Shown: piece by piece, positions 27,827 to 29,744 of the stretch
How positions within the stretch are numbered: position 1 is the first letter of the stretch
Layout of the letters: the number at the start of each line of letters is the position of its first letter
Source: a virus
Length of the DNA: 29,744 nt
Reading direction: 5' to 3' (one strand)
IMG/VR virus record: IMGVR_UViG_3300033571_002403
Location: 1 to 29,744 of that record
Notes under the pieces: generated by a model
The model's database searches: none
The model's input: the letters and a program-made list of their open reading frames with translations, nothing else
What the model was told of the DNA's origin: nothing
Program-made: the position numbers and the translations under genes

Positions 27827-27925
27827 ATGTACGGAAAGAAAATGGCTAAAGGCAAGATGATGGACAAGATGGCAAAGGGCAAAGCACCTAAGGCCAAGCC
27901 AAAGGCTAAGGCCAAGAAGAAGTAA
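27827..27925 (+). CDS. Very short lysine-rich protein (32 aa)
   Basis: MYGKKMAKGKMMDKMAKGKA is followed by KAK repeats (PKAKPKAKAKKK), so roughly half of the residues are lysine. It is histone-tail-like and surely unstructured. The stop TAA overlaps the next ATG. Such peptides may neutralise packaged DNA; the small size makes this a moderate-confidence gene supported by its place in an unbroken series. Confidence 0.55.
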   Translation: MYGKKMAKGKMMDKMAKGKAPKAKPKAKAKKK

Positions 27926-28083
27926 TGAAAAAGAAAGCATTTTGGGATAAGAAGAATCCTTCTAAAAAATCTAAGAAGTTAACTCCATCCCAAATTGCTG
28001 CGGCCAAGAAACGGGCTAAGGCTGCTGGTCGGCCTTACCCTAACTTGGTTGATAATGCAGCAGTTAGCAGAAAGAAGAAATAA
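27925..28083 (+). CDS. Lysine-rich small protein (52 aa)
   Basis: MKKKAFWDKKNPSKKSKKLT, then PSQIAAAKKRAKAAGRPYPN and an RKKK end. The IAAAKKRAKAAGRPYPNLVD segment looks like a short DNA-binding or head-associated helix seen in other phage small proteins. It overlaps its neighbours by one base on each side (TAATG). The exact function is unknown. Confidence 0.68.
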   Translation: MKKKAFWDKKNPSKKSKKLTPSQIAAAKKRAKAAGRPYPNLVDNAAVSRKKK

Positions 28084-28271
28084 TGCCAGCGAAAAAAAGA
28101 ACACAGGCTCGCAACGGCAAGGGTGGCACAAAGGTCACTGTTACTGTTGAGATGAAAAAGAAAAAAAAATCTCCAGCAGAAATGCGCAAGGAGAAAGCAG
28201 AAGAAAAGCGTGAAATGATGCTAGAGAAAAGAACTCTTGCAGCATTGAATAAGATTGCTAGGAAAAAGTAA
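28083..28271 (+). CDS. Lysine/glutamate-rich small protein (62 aa)
   Basis: MPAKKRTQARNGKGGTKVTV leads into a run of five lysines and a long charged helix (EMRKEKAEEKREMMLEKRTL). It is probably a single helix with a basic N-terminal tail. The A-rich stretch encoding KKKKK (28154-28169) is a potential slippage site. It is joined to both neighbours by TAATG junctions. Confidence 0.7.
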   Translation: MPAKKRTQARNGKGGTKVTVTVEMKKKKKSPAEMRKEKAEEKREMMLEKRTLAALNKIARKK

Positions 28272-28456
28272 TGGCTCAGTCAAAGAAGCAGTCAGCCAAA
28301 GTTTCAAAGGTTATGCGAGAGTACAAGGCTGGCAAACTACACGCAGGCAAAGACCCTAAAGGGCCTAAGAAGGCACCTATCGTTAAGAGCCGTAAGCAAG
28401 CAATTGCTATTGCTCTTAGCCAGGCTGGCGTATCAAAGAAATCTAAGAAGAAGTAG
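28271..28456 (+). CDS. DUF6496-like basic protein (61 aa)
   Basis: VMREYKAGKLHAGKDPKGPK followed by VKSRKQAIAIALSQAGV is the recognisable core of DUF6496-type proteins, found in many phages and some bacteria. It ends in KKSKKK. Its highly basic character suggests nucleic-acid contact; the function is not established. Confidence 0.78.
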   Translation: MAQSKKQSAKVSKVMREYKAGKLHAGKDPKGPKKAPIVKSRKQAIAIALSQAGVSKKSKKK

Positions 28457-28461
28457 GACAA

Positions 28462-28728
28462 ATGGCAACGGGACAACCAGGCAGTGAATTAGTAGGTGAA
28501 CTAAATCGCCTTGCAGGCATTACTGATATTAAACAATTTCAGGATGAAGATGGCGCAGCCAATGTATGGGCAGGTACAACTGGTCTAGCACTACTTGGTG
28601 CCCTGAACCAGAAAGCATCTCCTGGTCGTTCACCTAAAGACTACAAAGGATTAAACGCAGTCTGTAATGAGATTGCTGGCACAACAGGATTAGAGGCTAT
28701 TCCAGCCCTTAGGAGCATAGACGTATGA
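28462..28728 (+). CDS. Hypothetical structural-operon protein (88 aa)
   Basis: A neutral helical protein (GSELVGELNRLAGITDIKQF; NVWAGTTGLALLGALNQKAS) without Cys or catalytic motif. It follows the basic-protein run and overlaps the next gene by 4 bp. Similar small proteins are common beside head-tail joining genes, but I cannot assign a role. Confidence 0.75.
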   Translation: MATGQPGSELVGELNRLAGITDIKQFQDEDGAANVWAGTTGLALLGALNQKASPGRSPKDYKGLNAVCNEIAGTTGLEAIPALRSIDV

Positions 28729-29621
28729 CAACATTCAATGATATGGTTGACGAGGTTCTACTAAACCTTGCTGGCTATACGATGCGACAGGATAGGCTAA
28801 CTTACTTAACCTCTGCTATGACCAGCACCTCTGGTCTATCAGTTGGTATTGCATCTGTGGATAACGTAGCCCGTGGCTTGGTTGAGATTGATGAGGAGTT
28901 GTTATTTGTTGACTCAGTTAACCGACCAGCATCTAGCCTAGTCATTGCTCCATTCGGTCGTGGCTACCAAGGAACCACTCCTGCTACCCACGCTCTTAAC
29001 TCCAAAGTGACCATTGCTCCTACCTTCCCACGCATCGCTGTTAAGCGTGCCATTAACGACACCATTAAAGCCGTCTATCCGCAATTGTGGGGCACTGGAA
29101 GTACCACCTTCACATATTCCCCTGCTCAAATTACTTACGCGCTTCCTGCTATCGCTGAGGGCATTCTAGCGGTATCCTATCAGACCGTAGGCGCAAGCAA
29201 GGAATGGTTGCCAATCAGGTCGTGGAGGCACGACCCTATGGCTAACACCACTGCCTTCACCAGTGGCAATACTATCTCCATCTACTCAGGAGTAGACCCA
29301 GGCAAGACCATTCAGGTTACCTACACCAAGGAAGCCTCACCCCTAGTTAATAATTCAGATGACTTTGTCACTGTATCTGGTCTACCAATCTCTACCAAGG
29401 ATGTCATCATCTACGGTGCAGCATACCGACTAATCTCGTTCGTAGACCCATCAAGACTTACATTCACTTCTGCCGAGGCAGACGAAGCAGACCGTACCAA
29501 GCCAATCGGCTCTGGCTCAAATGCTGCACGATTTATCTTCTCACTCTATCAGCAACGACTACAAGAAGAAGCAGGTCGCCTCAAAGGTAAGTTCCCTGTT
29601 CGTCTTCACTACACCCGATAG
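28725..29621 (+). CDS. Putative head-tail connector / tail structural protein (298 aa)
   Basis: The N-terminus (MTTFNDMVDEVLLNLAGYTM) resembles adaptor proteins. The middle is beta-rich with a RGYQGTTPATHAL motif typical of phage virion beta-domains. The C-terminal helical part (DVIIYGAAYRLISFVDPSRL; FIFSLYQQRLQEEAGRLKGK) resembles tail-completion or connector proteins. Its position after the capsid and before another beta-rich protein supports this. The precise class cannot be fixed without comparison. Confidence 0.75.
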   Translation: MTTFNDMVDEVLLNLAGYTMRQDRLTYLTSAMTSTSGLSVGIASVDNVARGLVEIDEELLFVDSVNRPASSLVIAPFGRGYQGTTPATHALNSKVTIAPTFPRIAVKRAINDTIKAVYPQLWGTGSTTFTYSPAQITYALPAIAEGILAVSYQTVGASKEWLPIRSWRHDPMANTTAFTSGNTISIYSGVDPGKTIQVTYTKEASPLVNNSDDFVTVSGLPISTKDVIIYGAAYRLISFVDPSRLTFTSAEADEADRTKPIGSGSNAARFIFSLYQQRLQEEAGRLKGKFPVRLHYTR

Positions 29622-29628
29622 GAAATAA

Positions 29629-29744
29629 ATGGCACGTCAATATTCCAGTATCTCTCAGGAGACAACACTTACCGCAGATTTATCTGCGAGCACCAGTGCT
29701 GTTACCGTTAACGTACAGTCTGCTACTAATCTTATGGGTGGTAT
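29629..29744 (+). CDS. Probable virion protein, N-terminal 38 codons (runs off right edge)
   Basis: It begins MARQYSSISQETTLTADLSA and is Ser/Thr/Ala/Val-rich, as in phage tail beta-proteins. GATAGGAAATAA precedes the ATG seven bases after the previous stop. It continues past the window, so family and length are unknown. Confidence 0.65.
   Translation, partial: MARQYSSISQETTLTADLSASTSAVTVNVQSATNLMGG

Noticed and set aside
1-29744. tRNA genes, CRISPR arrays, IS elements, integrase or attachment sites
   Set aside because: No cloverleaf with a GGTTCRA-type arm, no regularly spaced repeats, and no transposase or recombinase motifs were found on reading both strands; subtle tRNAs could still be missed without a covariance search.

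Overview
The window is a contiguous piece of a tailed double-stranded DNA bacteriophage (Caudoviricetes) that very probably infects an actinobacterium. The host inference rests on three things. There is a WhiB-family iron-sulfur regulator (6834-7349), a family essentially confined to Actinobacteria and their phages. There is a perfect match to the actinobacterial LexA/SOS operator at 11515-11528. The replication genes are also of actinophage style: split CHC2/TOPRIM primase, DnaB-like ATPase and Cas4-type nuclease. The moderate GC, very dense packing and phage-only content would fit a phage of aquatic low-GC Actinobacteria, but no sequence search was possible. No integrase, repressor, tRNA, CRISPR array or IS element was found.

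Layout: two arms diverge from a noncoding centre at 11082-11936. The left arm (1-11081) is entirely on the minus strand. Its promoter-distal half (1-6443) holds DNA metabolism and regulation genes: a sigma-like factor, a calcineurin-type phosphoesterase, a DUF1599/Nmad1-type protein, the two-gene primase, an Hjc-like resolvase, a RecA/DnaB-fold ATPase, and a Cas4-like exonuclease encoded in two pieces with a lytic-transglycosylase-like ORF between them. These genes overlap by a few bases and form tightly coupled operons. Between 6628 and 8813 are WhiB, zinc-ribbon proteins and several very small genes of 31-53 codons. From about 7820 to 11081 the organisation changes to isolated small genes separated by 75-95 bp spacers. 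The spacers carry strong hairpins, a recurring GTCTTAAGAC palindrome and a uniform ribosome-binding motif (AAAGGATGA or close variants).

The central 855 bp contains GC-rich hairpins, an 11-bp direct repeat, an SOS box, a cluster of three DnaA-box-like 9-mers, pyrimidine tracts, a TATAAT promoter element and three tandem 7-bp-stem hairpins leading into the terminase gene. It looks like the replication and transcription control centre of the phage.

The right arm (11937 to the end) is on the plus strand and holds virion genes: a large terminase with an N-terminal HTH, the portal, an HslV/proteasome-beta-like Ntn hydrolase, a proline-rich protein, a 1735-residue giant protein, three further probable virion proteins, a scaffold-like protein, an N4-gp56-type major capsid protein, a run of short lysine-rich proteins, and head-tail or tail proteins running off the right edge. 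The Ntn hydrolase sits downstream of the portal and upstream of scaffold and capsid, where a prohead protease is normally found. It is the best candidate for that job and one of the more unusual features here.

Most interesting observations: the split Cas4-like nuclease whose halves partition the Fe-S cysteines; the Ntn hydrolase as possible capsid maturation protease; the GTCTTAAGAC hairpins whose flanking stems differ but stay paired; the SOS box and DnaA-box cluster; and a possible anti-Shine-Dalgarno leader switch ahead of the nuclease operon.
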